A stretch of 64,000 nucleotides of DNA, taken from contig JAFKGQ010000010.1 of assembly GCA_017307755.1 (NCBI GenBank), positions 124,001-188,000 on the forward strand, given 5' to 3'. The number at the start of each line of letters is the position of its first letter. Positions within the stretch are counted from its first letter, which is position 1. The notes under the pieces were generated by a model. That model saw only the letters and a list, made by a program, of their open reading frames with translations. It had not been told where the DNA came from and did not search any database. Below, piece by piece: positions 17,639 through 26,582 of this stretch. The stretch comes from Chitinophagaceae bacterium (GTDB lineage Bacteria; Bacteroidota; Bacteroidia; Chitinophagales; Chitinophagaceae). Made by a program: the position numbers and the translations under genes.

Positions 17639-19618
17639 ATGAGTGAACAAACACAGGAGATCCTGACCCCTGCGAGCAATGGCTATGGGGCTGATAGTAT
17701 CCAGGTTTTGGAGGGTTTGGAAGCCGTTCGCAAAAGACCTGCCATGTACATCGGGGACATAGGTGTAAAAGGACTTCATCACCTGGTATATGAGGTAGTG
17801 GACAACTCCATCGACGAAGCCCTGGCCGGGTTTTGTAAGAACATCATTGTCACCATCCATGAAGACAATTCCATAAAAGTAGAGGACGACGGCCGTGGCA
17901 TCCCCACAGGTATCAATTCAAAAGAAAAGAAAAGCGCCCTGGAAATGGTAATGACCATTCTCCATGCCGGCGGAAAATTTGATAAGAACACCTATAAGGT
18001 TTCCGGCGGATTACATGGTGTGGGCGTCAGCTGCGTAAATGCGCTCAGCTCGCATCTGCACGCCACCGTCTTCCGGGAAGGGAAGATATTCGAGCAGGAA
18101 TACAATATTGGGATCCCTCAATATGAGGTCCGGGAGATCGGCCTTAGCGAAAAGACGGGTACCACCATCCAATTCTGGCCCGATGCGAGCATCTTTATCA
18201 CCACGGTCTATAACAAGGATATCCTGGAAGGCCGTCTGCGTGAGCTGTCGTTCCTGAACAGGGGCGTACGCATCATCCTGTACGATCTGCGTGAGAAGGA
18301 AGAGGATGGCAGCACCTATAGCAAGACCTTCTACAGCGAAGGCGGTATCACGGAATTTGTGGAAATGCTGGACAAGAATGCAGGCCGTGCACCGCTGATC
18401 CCTAACGTCATCTATGTAGAAGGCAGGGATGAATCCACCAATGTGGCCGTGGAGGTAGCGCTGACCTACAACGACAGCTATAACGAACATATCTACTCTT
18501 ACGTCAATAACATCAATACCATCGAAGGCGGGACCCATGTGGCCGGTTTTCGCAGGGCCCTTACCCGCGTCTTTAAATCGTATGGGGAAAAGCAGGGGCT
18601 TTTCGAAAAGGCCAAGGTAGAAATTGAGGGTGATGATTTCCGTGAGGGGCTCAGCACCATCGTTTCCGTAAAGGTACCCGAACCTCAGTTTGAAGGCCAG
18701 ACAAAGACCAAGCTGGGTAACAATGAGGTCAGCGGCGTAGTAGATTCCACGGTTTCAAAAGCTTTGGATTCCTTTCTGGAAGAAAATCCCCGCGAAGCCA
18801 AGAACATCATACAAAAAGTAATTTTGGCCGCACAGGCCCGCGCGGCAGCCAAGAAAGCCCGTGAGCTGGTACAAAGAAAAAGCGTGCTCAGCGGCGGTGG
18901 TCTGCCGGGCAAATTAGCGGACTGTTCAGATCGGGACCCCGAGCGCTGCGAGCTTTTCCTTGTCGAAGGTGACTCGGCCGGTGGTACTGCCAAACAAGGC
19001 CGTGACCGCAGCTTCCAGGCCATCCTTCCCCTGCGTGGTAAGATCCTCAACGTGGAAAAAGCCATGGAGCATAAGATCTACGAGAATGAGGAGATCCGCA
19101 ATATGTATACAGCACTGGGCGTCACCGTGGGAACCACGGAAGACCCCAAGGCCCTCAATCTGTCAAAGCTGCGTTATCACAAAGTCATCATCATGACCGA
19201 TGCCGACGTCGACGGCAGCCATATCGCCACGCTCATCCTTACATTCATTTATCGCTACATGAAAGAGCTGGTGGAACAAGGTTACGTCTACATCGCCCAG
19301 CCTCCGTTGTACCTTGTCAAGAAAGGAAAAGACCAGGCCTATGCATGGAATGAAGAGCAACGGAAAGCCCTTTCGGAAAAACTGGGCGGCGGCAACCCTG
19401 ACAACGTTGTGGTACAACGTTACAAAGGTTTGGGAGAGATGAACGCCGATCAACTTTGGGATACCACCATGAACCCTGATACCCGTACCTTGAAACAGGT
19501 GACCATCGAAAGCGCCGCAGAAGCCGATCGTATATTTAGTATGCTGATGGGAGACGAAGTTGCACCCAGAAGAGACTTCATCGAATCACATGCGAAATAC
19601 GCCAAGCTGGACGTATAA
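17639..19618 (+). CDS. gyrB: DNA gyrase subunit B
   Basis: The 659-residue ATPase subunit drives negative supercoiling with GyrA. The GHKL ATP site shows VVDNSIDEALAG, DDGRGIP and GGLHGVGVSCVNALS. The TOPRIM domain has LVEGDSAGGTAKQGRDR and TDADVDGSHI, and LPLRGKILNVEKA is typical. The C-terminal block RYKGLGEMNADQLWDTTM distinguishes it from a truncated copy. It is about as long as other Bacteroidota GyrB proteins, so it lacks the proteobacterial insertion. It stands alone behind its own promoter. Confidence 0.98.
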   Translation: MSEQTQEILTPASNGYGADSIQVLEGLEAVRKRPAMYIGDIGVKGLHHLVYEVVDNSIDEALAGFCKNIIVTIHEDNSIKVEDDGRGIPTGINSKEKKSALEMVMTILHAGGKFDKNTYKVSGGLHGVGVSCVNALSSHLHATVFREGKIFEQEYNIGIPQYEVREIGLSEKTGTTIQFWPDASIFITTVYNKDILEGRLRELSFLNRGVRIILYDLREKEEDGSTYSKTFYSEGGITEFVEMLDKNAGRAPLIPNVIYVEGRDESTNVAVEVALTYNDSYNEHIYSYVNNINTIEGGTHVAGFRRALTRVFKSYGEKQGLFEKAKVEIEGDDFREGLSTIVSVKVPEPQFEGQTKTKLGNNEVSGVVDSTVSKALDSFLEENPREAKNIIQKVILAAQARAAAKKARELVQRKSVLSGGGLPGKLADCSDRDPERCELFLVEGDSAGGTAKQGRDRSFQAILPLRGKILNVEKAMEHKIYENEEIRNMYTALGVTVGTTEDPKALNLSKLRYHKVIIMTDADVDGSHIATLILTFIYRYMKELVEQGYVYIAQPPLYLVKKGKDQAYAWNEEQRKALSEKLGGGNPDNVVVQRYKGLGEMNADQLWDTTMNPDTRTLKQVTIESAAEADRIFSMLMGDEVAPRRDFIESHAKYAKLDV

Positions 19619-19704
19619 TTTTGAGATAAAAGTGATAAAAGTCAAAATATTCAATATTTGGTACTAATCTTGCGATTGAATAGCAGACACTAAATCAATA
19701 AATC

Positions 19705-19908
19705 ATGTCAACTGTAACACTCACGGCCTACAATGTTAAGACGAAAGAAAAGAATGTACCCATTCAGGACGCAGTCATCACCAAAACAGCCAAAGGCGCT
19801 TACATGGCCCAGGGACATGATGGCAAGGGCAACAAGCTGACGACCCTGCTCGGTGAAGAAAAGGCCCTGGCCGCCATCAAGGCCGGCGTAGCCAAACAAG
19901 GCTGGTAA
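19705..19908 (+). CDS. Small conserved-looking protein of unknown function (67 aa)
   Basis: ATG 19705 begins MSTVTLTAYNVKTKEKN; there is no signal peptide or membrane segment. The chain is rich in Lys, Ala, Gly and Thr and seems to hold two halves: a beta-rich part to residue 40 (DAVITKTAKGAYMAQGHDGKGN) and a helical part (EEKALAAIKAGVAKQGW). A TAATCTTG element lies about 35 bases upstream and a strong terminator 26 bases downstream, so it is probably expressed as its own unit. The composition and codon use look genuine. I do not recognise the family. Confidence 0.7.
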   Translation: MSTVTLTAYNVKTKEKNVPIQDAVITKTAKGAYMAQGHDGKGNKLTTLLGEEKALAAIKAGVAKQGW

Positions 19909-19933
19909 ACAAGACTTTATCCAACATTAAATA

Positions 19934-19968
19934 TGCCGGCGACCCTCGGTCGCCGGCAATGTCTTTTT
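19934..19968 (+). terminator. Strong terminator after the 67-aa gene
   Basis: TGCCGGCGACC (19934-19944) pairs perfectly with GGTCGCCGGCA (19948-19958) around a 3-base loop, followed by TCTTTTTAT. It lies between convergent genes. Confidence 0.85.
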
Positions 19969-20599
19969 ATAAAAGCCATTTGAGTCCCACGGTAAATCCC
20001 CCCAGGTTGTTATTGAGCGCGGTGCCCAGGAGAAAATTATCCGTCTTGACATCATTCGTTGCCCCGGTGATCGTGGTCTTGGTATGCCCGTATGATGCAT
20101 AGGCCAGGTTCTGAAATCCCGTCTCCAACTGTACATGACGGCTGATGGCATAAGCTATCCCGGGATAAAAGCCCAGGTAAAAGCTATATCCCTTGGTATC
20201 AGTGGGAACCCCGGTTCCTGTGTAATAAATGTTCTTTTGGTGAGAATAATAGCCCATAAAGTTTCCCTCGGCAAACAGGGAGAAACCGCTGCCCAGGAGT
20301 TTGTAGCGACGTAAAAAAACACCGGCTCCATAAATATCCGAGGTCTGCGTTGGGTACGAGTAGTTCTCTGCTTTGGTGTGTCCGTACGACAGGTTAAAGC
20401 CTATCACCTGATTGTCTTTGGTAGCTATTCCAAAAGACGGAGCTACAGTGATGCTGGTGCTGTTCGAGGACATAGGTTTTGTGTCCTGCTTGCTGAAGTT
20501 CAGGTTACCCCCCAACAGGATATCCCCTTTTTTGATTTGTGCGTTAACAATGCATACAGTGAACAGGCCCGTGGCCAGTAAGTAAAATTGCTTCTTCAT
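19967..20599 (-). CDS. Outer membrane beta-barrel protein
   Basis: The 210-residue protein starts with a signal peptide (MKKQFYLLATGLFTVCIVNAQ). The mature part, beginning KKGDILLGGNLNFSKQ, is made of alternating amphipathic strands typical of small OmpA/OmpW-like barrels, for example TVAPSFGIATKDNQVIGFNLSYG and GGFTVGLKWLL at the C-terminus, whose last residues are hydrophobic. Function and substrate are unknown. It is monocistronic; the gap upstream to 20814 holds its promoter and that of the MFS gene. Confidence 0.85.
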   Translation of the reverse strand: MKKQFYLLATGLFTVCIVNAQIKKGDILLGGNLNFSKQDTKPMSSNSTSITVAPSFGIATKDNQVIGFNLSYGHTKAENYSYPTQTSDIYGAGVFLRRYKLLGSGFSLFAEGNFMGYYSHQKNIYYTGTGVPTDTKGYSFYLGFYPGIAYAISRHVQLETGFQNLAYASYGHTKTTITGATNDVKTDNFLLGTALNNNLGGFTVGLKWLL

Positions 20600-20814
20600 A
20601 ATAGATATAATTTTATATGATTAAAGGTTGCGGAAAAAAACATATATACATAGCCGTTCTACCGTCTTTCACAAACATTTATAAACTGTATTAAACATTA
20701 CTTAAATCTGAAATTCCATGCAACGAAATTTCAGGCGCTGGTATTGACTTCGTTTTATTGACATGTATCAAGGTTTTTCCCATCCGTGATCCTCAGCTTT
20801 GCCGGAAAAAAGAT

Positions 20815-21843
20815 ATGACCAGACAACAGCTTCCTTTATTTGCCGCCGTCTTCCTGGGCTCTCTTACGGTGGGGCTCTCTTTGGGCGTATTGCCCGGATA
20901 TATACGGGACACATTGCACTTCAACAATTTTATCGTGGGTCTTGTCATCGGGCTGGAATCCGTGGCCACTTTGGCTTCCCGTCATTTTTCCGGCGTCGTC
21001 TCCGACACGCGCGGCAGCAACGTTGCCGTAGGTTATGGGGTGGGGTTATGTGCGCTCGCAGGGCTCGTCTATGTTTTGTCGGCTGTACTCACAGGATCTC
21101 CGCTGGCCGGCCTGTTGGTCCTGCTCGTGGGAAGAATAATCCTGGGCATAGGCGAAAGTTTGCTGATCACAGGCGCGTTGTCCTGGGGCGTCGGTTTGTC
21201 GGGCCCGCAGCATTCGGGTAAAGTGATGGCATGGACGGGTATTGCCATATATGGGGCGCTGGCATGTGGGACGCCATTGGGTATGCTTCTCCGTGAGAAT
21301 GGAGGTGTTATCGCCGTCTGGTGGGGTGTAGCGCTCTTTCCGTTGTTGGGAGGGGTATGTTTGCGCAGACTGCAAAGGGTTCCGGTATCCGGGTTTCATC
21401 GGGTCCCATTCTATACGGTGATGGGTAAGGTAGGACGCCCTGGCGCCGGCTATATCCTTGTCCGTCTTTTCTTCGCCCATCTTCCGGACAGATTGGGAGG
21501 TAGGAGAGTGGCCTTTATATCCTTATGTATCGAGGTCATCGGGCAAATGCTGTTGTGGGCCGCCCCATCGTCCGGAATAGCACTCGCCGGCGCAGCCCTG
21601 ACAGGTCTGGGTTTTTCACTCGTCTTCCCCTCATTTGGCGTAGAGGCGGTAAAACAGCTAAGTCCTCAGAACAAGGGGGTCGCCCTGGGCGCCTATGTCG
21701 CCTTCTTCGATCTGGCGCTGGGTGTAACGGGTCCGCTGGCGGGCTTTATCGCCGGGCACTGGGGCTATGCGGCTATTTATGCTTTTGGCGCCCTCGCCGC
21801 CGGAACAGCGGCCCTGCTATCTTTGTCACTCCGGACCCGGTGA
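20815..21843 (+). CDS. MFS transporter lacking about two transmembrane helices
   Basis: ATG 20815 (MTRQQLPLFAAVFLG) gives 342 residues; an upstream TTG at 20758 is less likely. It resembles the YhhS/YfcJ branch of the major facilitator superfamily. Six helices are visible in residues 8-182. Then VPFYTVMGKVGRPG runs directly into AGYILVRLFFAHLPDRLGG, so the segment that should hold helix 7 and most of helix 8 (about 45 residues) is missing without a frameshift. Helices 9-12 follow normally. Either the gene is a decayed transporter or a shortened working one. A Crp-type gene follows 16 bases downstream. Confidence 0.85.
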   Translation: MTRQQLPLFAAVFLGSLTVGLSLGVLPGYIRDTLHFNNFIVGLVIGLESVATLASRHFSGVVSDTRGSNVAVGYGVGLCALAGLVYVLSAVLTGSPLAGLLVLLVGRIILGIGESLLITGALSWGVGLSGPQHSGKVMAWTGIAIYGALACGTPLGMLLRENGGVIAVWWGVALFPLLGGVCLRRLQRVPVSGFHRVPFYTVMGKVGRPGAGYILVRLFFAHLPDRLGGRRVAFISLCIEVIGQMLLWAAPSSGIALAGAALTGLGFSLVFPSFGVEAVKQLSPQNKGVALGAYVAFFDLALGVTGPLAGFIAGHWGYAAIYAFGALAAGTAALLSLSLRTR

Positions 21844-21859
21844 GCTAACTTTATATCGC

Positions 21860-22429
21860 ATGTACGAACAGCTTATTAAATATATCCGGGATAGGATCAA
21901 CGTCAGCGATGAGGACATGCAGCGCATCCTATTTCATTATAAACCTCTGAAACTAAAAAAGCACGAGATCCTTATGAGCGAAGGCGATCCATCCCGTCGT
22001 ATGTTCTTTGTCGTGAAAGGTTGTCTGCGTGTCTTTTTTATAAAGGAGGATGGTACAGAGGCCACCCGGCGCATCGCCTTCGAGGATCATTTTTCTACCA
22101 CGCTGGTGGGCTTTATCACCCGGCAGCCCGCACTGGAATATACCCAGGCGCTTGAGCCCACGACCCTGTTATATATCACGCGTGATGAATTTTATACGTT
22201 GCTGGACAGCATCCCCAATTGGGAAAAGTTCTACCGGCAATACCTGGAACATGCTTACGTCAATAATACGAATAGGCTGATGAGCTTTATCACACAGGAT
22301 GCGGCAGAACGCTACAAGCAATTGCTGGAAGAAAACCCCGAGATCGTGCGCCGGCTCCCCAATCGTATCGTAGCCTCATATCTGAATATCTCACCCGAAA
22401 CCCTGAGCCGTCTGAAATCAAAGCGTTAA
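21860..22429 (+). CDS. Crp/Fnr family transcriptional regulator
   Basis: ATG 21860 gives 189 residues. Residues 20-115 form a cyclic-nucleotide-binding fold (LKLKKHEILMSEGDPSRRMFF and VVKGCLRVFFIKEDGTEATR). The helix-turn-helix is short, LPNRIVASYLNISPETLSRL, as in many Bacteroidota members. There is no Fnr-type N-terminal cysteine set. The cyclic-nucleotide contact residues are not clearly kept, so the ligand is unknown. It follows the MFS gene on the same strand and may be co-transcribed with it. Confidence 0.92.
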   Translation: MYEQLIKYIRDRINVSDEDMQRILFHYKPLKLKKHEILMSEGDPSRRMFFVVKGCLRVFFIKEDGTEATRRIAFEDHFSTTLVGFITRQPALEYTQALEPTTLLYITRDEFYTLLDSIPNWEKFYRQYLEHAYVNNTNRLMSFITQDAAERYKQLLEENPEIVRRLPNRIVASYLNISPETLSRLKSKR

Positions 22430-22432
22430 ACC

Positions 22433-23701
22433 TCAGATCCTCTCCGCCCCGAAATAACCATGCAGTACCTTCGGCAGCACGATATGATCCGCCGCCTGAT
22501 GATTTTCCAGCAGACAGGCGACAATACGGGGCAAGGCGAGAGCGCTGCCGTTCAGAGAATGTACGAATTGGGTCTTTCCACCGGCATCCTTAAAACGGAT
22601 CTTCATCCTGTTTGTCTGGAACGCTTCAAAATTACTAACTGAGCTGACCTCCAGCCATTTTTCCTGGGCCGCACTGTATACCTCAAAATCGTAGGTCATT
22701 GCTGAAGTAAAACCCATATCGCCACCGCAAAGCCGCAGGATACGATAGGGCAGGTCGAGAGATTGTAACAAACGCTCTACGTGAGCCACCATATCTTCCA
22801 GCACTTCATAGCTTTTTTCGGGATGCACCAGCTGTACTACTTCCACCTTATCGAACTGATGCAGGCGATTGAGGCCGCGGACATCCTTTCCATAACTGCC
22901 TGCTTCACGACGAAAACAGGGCGTATAGGCCGTCATCTTCAGGGGCAGCTGCGCCTCTTTTAAAATTTCATCCCTATAGATGTTTGTTACAGGGACCTCC
23001 GCCGTCGGTATCAGGTAGAGGTTGTCTTCTCCCACATAATACATCTGACCTTCTTTATCTGGTAGTTGGCCCGTACCGCGTGCGGAAGCTTCATTCACCA
23101 TGATGGGGGGCTGATATTCCGTATAGCCCGCAGCGGTATTATAATCCAAAAAATATTGAATAAGGGCCCTTTGCAGCCTGGCGCCTTTGTTGATATAGAC
23201 GGGGAAGCCGCTGCCTGTAATCTTGTTACCCAGTTCGAAGTCGATGAGGTCATATTTTTTTGCAAGGTCCCAGTGCGGCGCCGCGCCGGCGGGGAGCACA
23301 GGTATTTTGCCCCCTTCCCGGATGGTCACATTGTCGGCAGGGGTCTTTCCCCGCGGGACAGCCGCAGCCGGAAGGTTCGGCAGACGTATCAGCGTGGTAT
23401 TCAGCTCTTCTTCTACTGCAGCCAACTGGTCGGCAATAGGGGACAGCGCAGCTTTTAGCGTAGCCACCTCTTGTTTTTTTGCTTCAGCCTCCTGCTTTTG
23501 CCCTTTGGACATAAGCTGCCCGATCTCTTTTGAAAATGCGTTTATCCTGGATTGTGTCGTATCTGATTCCAACTGCAGCTTCTTGCGTTGATCATCCAGC
23601 TGAATGATCGTATCGACCAAGTGGGTTTCCGGAAAATTCCTCACGCCCAACCTTTCCTTTACAAATTCCGGGTTCTGACGGATAACTGCCAATTGTAACA
23701 T
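22433..23701 (-). CDS. serS: Seryl-tRNA synthetase
   Basis: The 422-residue class II enzyme charges tRNA-Ser. ATG 23701 (MLQLAVIRQNPEFVKERL) matches the family start; an earlier in-frame codon at 23758 is ignored. Residues 25-100 form the tRNA-binding antiparallel coiled coil. Motif 2 is CFRREAGSYGKDVRGLNR, and motif 3 is LNGSALALPRIVACLLENHQ. TAEVPVTNIYRDE lines the serine pocket. It converges on the Crp-type gene, with 3 bases between stops. Confidence 0.98.
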   Translation of the reverse strand: MLQLAVIRQNPEFVKERLGVRNFPETHLVDTIIQLDDQRKKLQLESDTTQSRINAFSKEIGQLMSKGQKQEAEAKKQEVATLKAALSPIADQLAAVEEELNTTLIRLPNLPAAAVPRGKTPADNVTIREGGKIPVLPAGAAPHWDLAKKYDLIDFELGNKITGSGFPVYINKGARLQRALIQYFLDYNTAAGYTEYQPPIMVNEASARGTGQLPDKEGQMYYVGEDNLYLIPTAEVPVTNIYRDEILKEAQLPLKMTAYTPCFRREAGSYGKDVRGLNRLHQFDKVEVVQLVHPEKSYEVLEDMVAHVERLLQSLDLPYRILRLCGGDMGFTSAMTYDFEVYSAAQEKWLEVSSVSNFEAFQTNRMKIRFKDAGGKTQFVHSLNGSALALPRIVACLLENHQAADHIVLPKVLHGYFGAERI

Positions 23702-23774
23702 CTTCTGAAAATTTTGGTAAAGATAGTATTGTAAAAGCGTAATTTTATCCGAACTCACTACAAAACCCGTTCAT

Positions 23775-24107
23775 ATGCTAGACCAATCCATGATCACCAC
23801 CAGCACCGCTCTCGAAGGTTATCGTATCACCCGCAACCTGGGTGTCGTACGGGGCATCACCGTCCGGAGCCGCAGCGTTCTCGGCAATATCGCCGGCGGT
23901 CTGCAAACCCTTTTCGGTGGACAAATATCCATTTATGTAGACCTTTGTGAAAAGACGCGGGAAGAGGCATTTCAATACATGATGCAACATGCCGCCGAGC
24001 GGGGCGCCAATGCCATTATCAATATGCGTTATGATGCCAATGAAGTAATGAATGGCGTAACAGAGGTCCTGGCTTATGGGACGGCTGTGACAGTGGAGAG
24101 ACTATAG
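23775..24107 (+). CDS. YbjQ/UPF0145 family protein
   Basis: The 110-residue protein has the family core ITTSTALEGYRITRNLGVVRG near the start and RGANAIINMRYDAN near residue 80. The family forms homopentamers and is sometimes called heavy-metal-binding, but its role is not established. Two starts are possible, ATG 23775 and ATG 23790. It is divergent from serS, with 73 bases between start codons. Confidence 0.9.
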   Translation: MLDQSMITTSTALEGYRITRNLGVVRGITVRSRSVLGNIAGGLQTLFGGQISIYVDLCEKTREEAFQYMMQHAAERGANAIINMRYDANEVMNGVTEVLAYGTAVTVERL

Positions 24108-24110
24108 CCG

Positions 24111-26192
24111 TCATCGCTGGTATAACCCGGATTTATTCAGATCGATACAGAAATCCGTGATCCAGTTCCCGGCAACGTCTACATAAAGGATATTGGGTTT
24201 GTTCTTTTTGTTTACAAGGCCCTTGCTGATCCATTCGTTGAGCTTTACAGGTAAATATTTATTGCCGTCGATGGAAAGGTCGATAATACTCTGATGTTTG
24301 CGGATGACATTAGTCAGCAACATGGCTCCGCCTATCAGGGGATTTGTCTTTTCGCTCTGAAAATCATTACAGATCATGGCTGCCTCACCACCATCCTGGG
24401 TCAGCTGCCAGTCCAGACGGACAAGGTCATTGCCGGCAATCCCGCCGGAGAACTCGTTCCCGGCTACCCCACCAGAGAGGTTGCCCTCGGCTACTTTTCC
24501 GGGGAGGTTATTCCCAACCACCGCGCCCGGGAGGCCGTTACCACCACCCCCGCCCGGGAGTTCGCGGAAAAAAGTTTCCTGCCGTGACAGGAATTTGTTC
24601 AGGTCGTTGGTTGCCGCATATTCCCTCCTGAAATTGACAGGGGCGCCGCTGTGGCCGGCAATCGTACAGGAGTCTATAAGACCGTCAGGGCGACGATAGT
24701 GTTCAAAAGTGAGGATTACTTTTCCCGCCAGTTGTCTCAGCGGTGTGGCGGTCACCCCCCTCCCATTATGCTGAAAGATAATGTCCTTTCCCAGCCGGGT
24801 GATAATACTGTCGGCCAGCGCGGCCACCGGTGTCTCTTTTTCGCAGAAATGGCTAAAGGTAAGAAGGACTACTTCCCCCTTGTTCTTTTGCAGAAAGTTC
24901 CGGATGGCATCCAGCAAGGTGGACAGTTTTTCGCCGTAACCTCCCCCGATGGCGTCCGACATGCAGTCCGAAGAACAATGTTTCGTATATAGCCTACCGT
25001 TAAACGTGCCCACCCGGAGATCGAACATACGGATGCCCGCTCCCAGTTGACCGGCGATATCCAGGGTCTGTGTCAGCGTATTACAGTCGTTGATAGTGCC
25101 GCTTTGCGAGCCGCCCACCCCGCTGAGTACCGACATGCCTGCATCATGCGCGCCGGGCAGGACAATGTCCTTTAACGTATAGCTGCCCTTGACAGGCAGC
25201 AGCAAGTCATTCATCCAGGTGGCAGGGTTGTAATTCGAAAAATAACTGAGATAGAGCTTTCTATCGTCACCTGTAAAGGCAAGTATAAAATTATTGTCAT
25301 CCACAATACAGATGGAGACAGGCAGGGAGGTGGAAAAGTAGGCCGGTAGATGGGTTTGTTTTTTTGGAAGCGTCGCGTCCCTGTAAGTGGAATAATACAG
25401 CCGTTTATCATTGTCCGGTCCCCGCCAGATATAGAACAATCTTTCCCCATTGCCGATGTGATAAACAGCGGGCGCAACCCTGGATTTCGCCTCGGCCAGG
25501 AGCAGCGGGGTTTGCCAGGTATGGGTGACGATGTTGAGATCCGTACAGTACACCAGCTGATCTTTATAGCCGCGCCAGCAAAACCGGGCAAGACTATCAT
25601 TCAGGCTTACCACGAACGGGTAGTCCGTAGAAGTGCCTGCCGGTACTGTCTGCAGCGGCGTAGAAGGGAAGATCCCGTCCATGCCCGGTTGTACGAGAAT
25701 ATAGACGAGATGCTGTTTGTCGGGTGCATGTGAAGCCAGCAGCAACCTGCCGCCGATAGCGGCGGAGGTGATGCCCAGCGAGAGACGTCCCCCGGTGATA
25801 TCCAGCCGATGTACATTTTCCAGGTCGAAGGACGTATCGCTGTTGTTTAGAATATACCGAAGCTCCCCCTTCTCTCCTATCCAGAAAAGATAGATCCTGG
25901 CGCCCAGGACCCTCAATACGGGAGGGAAGGCGGTTCGTTCACCATCCAGGACATGGTCTATCCGGGAGACGGTGGTATCGTAATGTCTGCCAAGATATGC
26001 CACGTGTGGTTTACCGGCACCGCCGGCTTCTTTCCAGGTGACAAAAAAACGTCCTTTAAAATTTGTAATATCGACGGCCTTGTCCGTCGCGGCGTCGGGC
26101 AGCAACATCTGCGGCATTGTAAAGGTCAGACTCTGTGCGGTCAGACAGCTCGTGGAGGCCAATAGCAGGATTAAAACGATACTCGATCTCAT
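24111..26192 (-). CDS. Secreted phospholipase C-like protein with N-terminal propeller
   Basis: The 693-residue protein has a signal peptide (MRSSIVLILLLASTSCLTAQ). Residues 25-320 are beta repeats with recurring phrases such as GARIYLFWIG, ERLFYIWRGPDNDKRLYYST and DRKLYLSYFS, like a lectin- or sialidase-type propeller. Residues 335-690 resemble the PI-PLC X domain: PGAHDAGMS with His349, GIRMFDLRVG, and TKHCSS with His405 as the likely catalytic pair. Residues 545-591 are a Gly/Asn-rich insertion with short repeats. Its substrate (phosphoinositide or another head group) is unknown. It stands alone, convergent with the YbjQ gene. Confidence 0.82.
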   Translation of the reverse strand: MRSSIVLILLLASTSCLTAQSLTFTMPQMLLPDAATDKAVDITNFKGRFFVTWKEAGGAGKPHVAYLGRHYDTTVSRIDHVLDGERTAFPPVLRVLGARIYLFWIGEKGELRYILNNSDTSFDLENVHRLDITGGRLSLGITSAAIGGRLLLASHAPDKQHLVYILVQPGMDGIFPSTPLQTVPAGTSTDYPFVVSLNDSLARFCWRGYKDQLVYCTDLNIVTHTWQTPLLLAEAKSRVAPAVYHIGNGERLFYIWRGPDNDKRLYYSTYRDATLPKKQTHLPAYFSTSLPVSICIVDDNNFILAFTGDDRKLYLSYFSNYNPATWMNDLLLPVKGSYTLKDIVLPGAHDAGMSVLSGVGGSQSGTINDCNTLTQTLDIAGQLGAGIRMFDLRVGTFNGRLYTKHCSSDCMSDAIGGGYGEKLSTLLDAIRNFLQKNKGEVVLLTFSHFCEKETPVAALADSIITRLGKDIIFQHNGRGVTATPLRQLAGKVILTFEHYRRPDGLIDSCTIAGHSGAPVNFRREYAATNDLNKFLSRQETFFRELPGGGGGNGLPGAVVGNNLPGKVAEGNLSGGVAGNEFSGGIAGNDLVRLDWQLTQDGGEAAMICNDFQSEKTNPLIGGAMLLTNVIRKHQSIIDLSIDGNKYLPVKLNEWISKGLVNKKNKPNILYVDVAGNWITDFCIDLNKSGLYQR
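24420..24560. repeat. Degenerate ~30-bp in-frame repeats in the phospholipase gene
   Basis: On the coding strand the unit encodes a pattern like G-x-V-x-G-N-x-L-x-G (NGLPGAVVGNNLPGKVAEGN, then NLSGGVAGNEFSGGIAGNDL). About four imperfect GC-rich copies lie between ELPGGGG and LVRLDWQLTQDGG. Their number could vary between strains. Confidence 0.65.
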
Positions 26193-26231
26193 AATTCCTC
26201 AATTACCTGTATAAGATACTATCTTTGTCCC

Positions 26232-26579
26232 ATGCAACAAGCACAAGATGATCTGCAGATGCGGTGGTGGAACCTGGAGGCAAAACTGGTAGACAGATTC
26301 GGGAAAAAGCCGGATATGGAAACCATCCTATTCCTCATCGGTATCCAGGAGTTTGGGGAGATACGAAAGAAATTTTCAAAGGAGCAGAAACAGGACCTGA
26401 TGCACATCGCAGTATGCAATTTGTTCCGGCAAAGTGGTTATTATGAAATAGAGCGGGTGGATGAGGACGGGTGGCCGCATTTCCGGCAGCTAAAACCCCT
26501 TCCTGTCATGACAATGCCGCAGCAGGAGAATTTCCTGAAAGATCATATATTACTATACTTTGAAAGCGCCGGTTTTTAA
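26232..26579 (+). CDS. Conserved-looking hypothetical protein (115 aa)
   Basis: ATG 26232 begins MQQAQDDLQMRWWNLEAKL. The protein is soluble and mostly helical with a Glu/Lys-rich centre (FGEIRKKFSKEQKQDLMHI) and an acidic Trp-containing tail. A TATCTTTG element at 26220-26227 matches TAnnTTTG but lies just 5 bases before the ATG, suggesting a very short leader. The cyclophilin gene follows 3 bases after its stop, so the two are probably co-transcribed. I do not recognise the family. Confidence 0.8.
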   Translation: MQQAQDDLQMRWWNLEAKLVDRFGKKPDMETILFLIGIQEFGEIRKKFSKEQKQDLMHIAVCNLFRQSGYYEIERVDEDGWPHFRQLKPLPVMTMPQQENFLKDHILLYFESAGF

Positions 26580-26582
26580 CTT

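Noticed and set aside
23775..23990. Minus-strand 70-codon frame opposite the YbjQ-type gene
   Set aside because: The plus-strand family match is clear.
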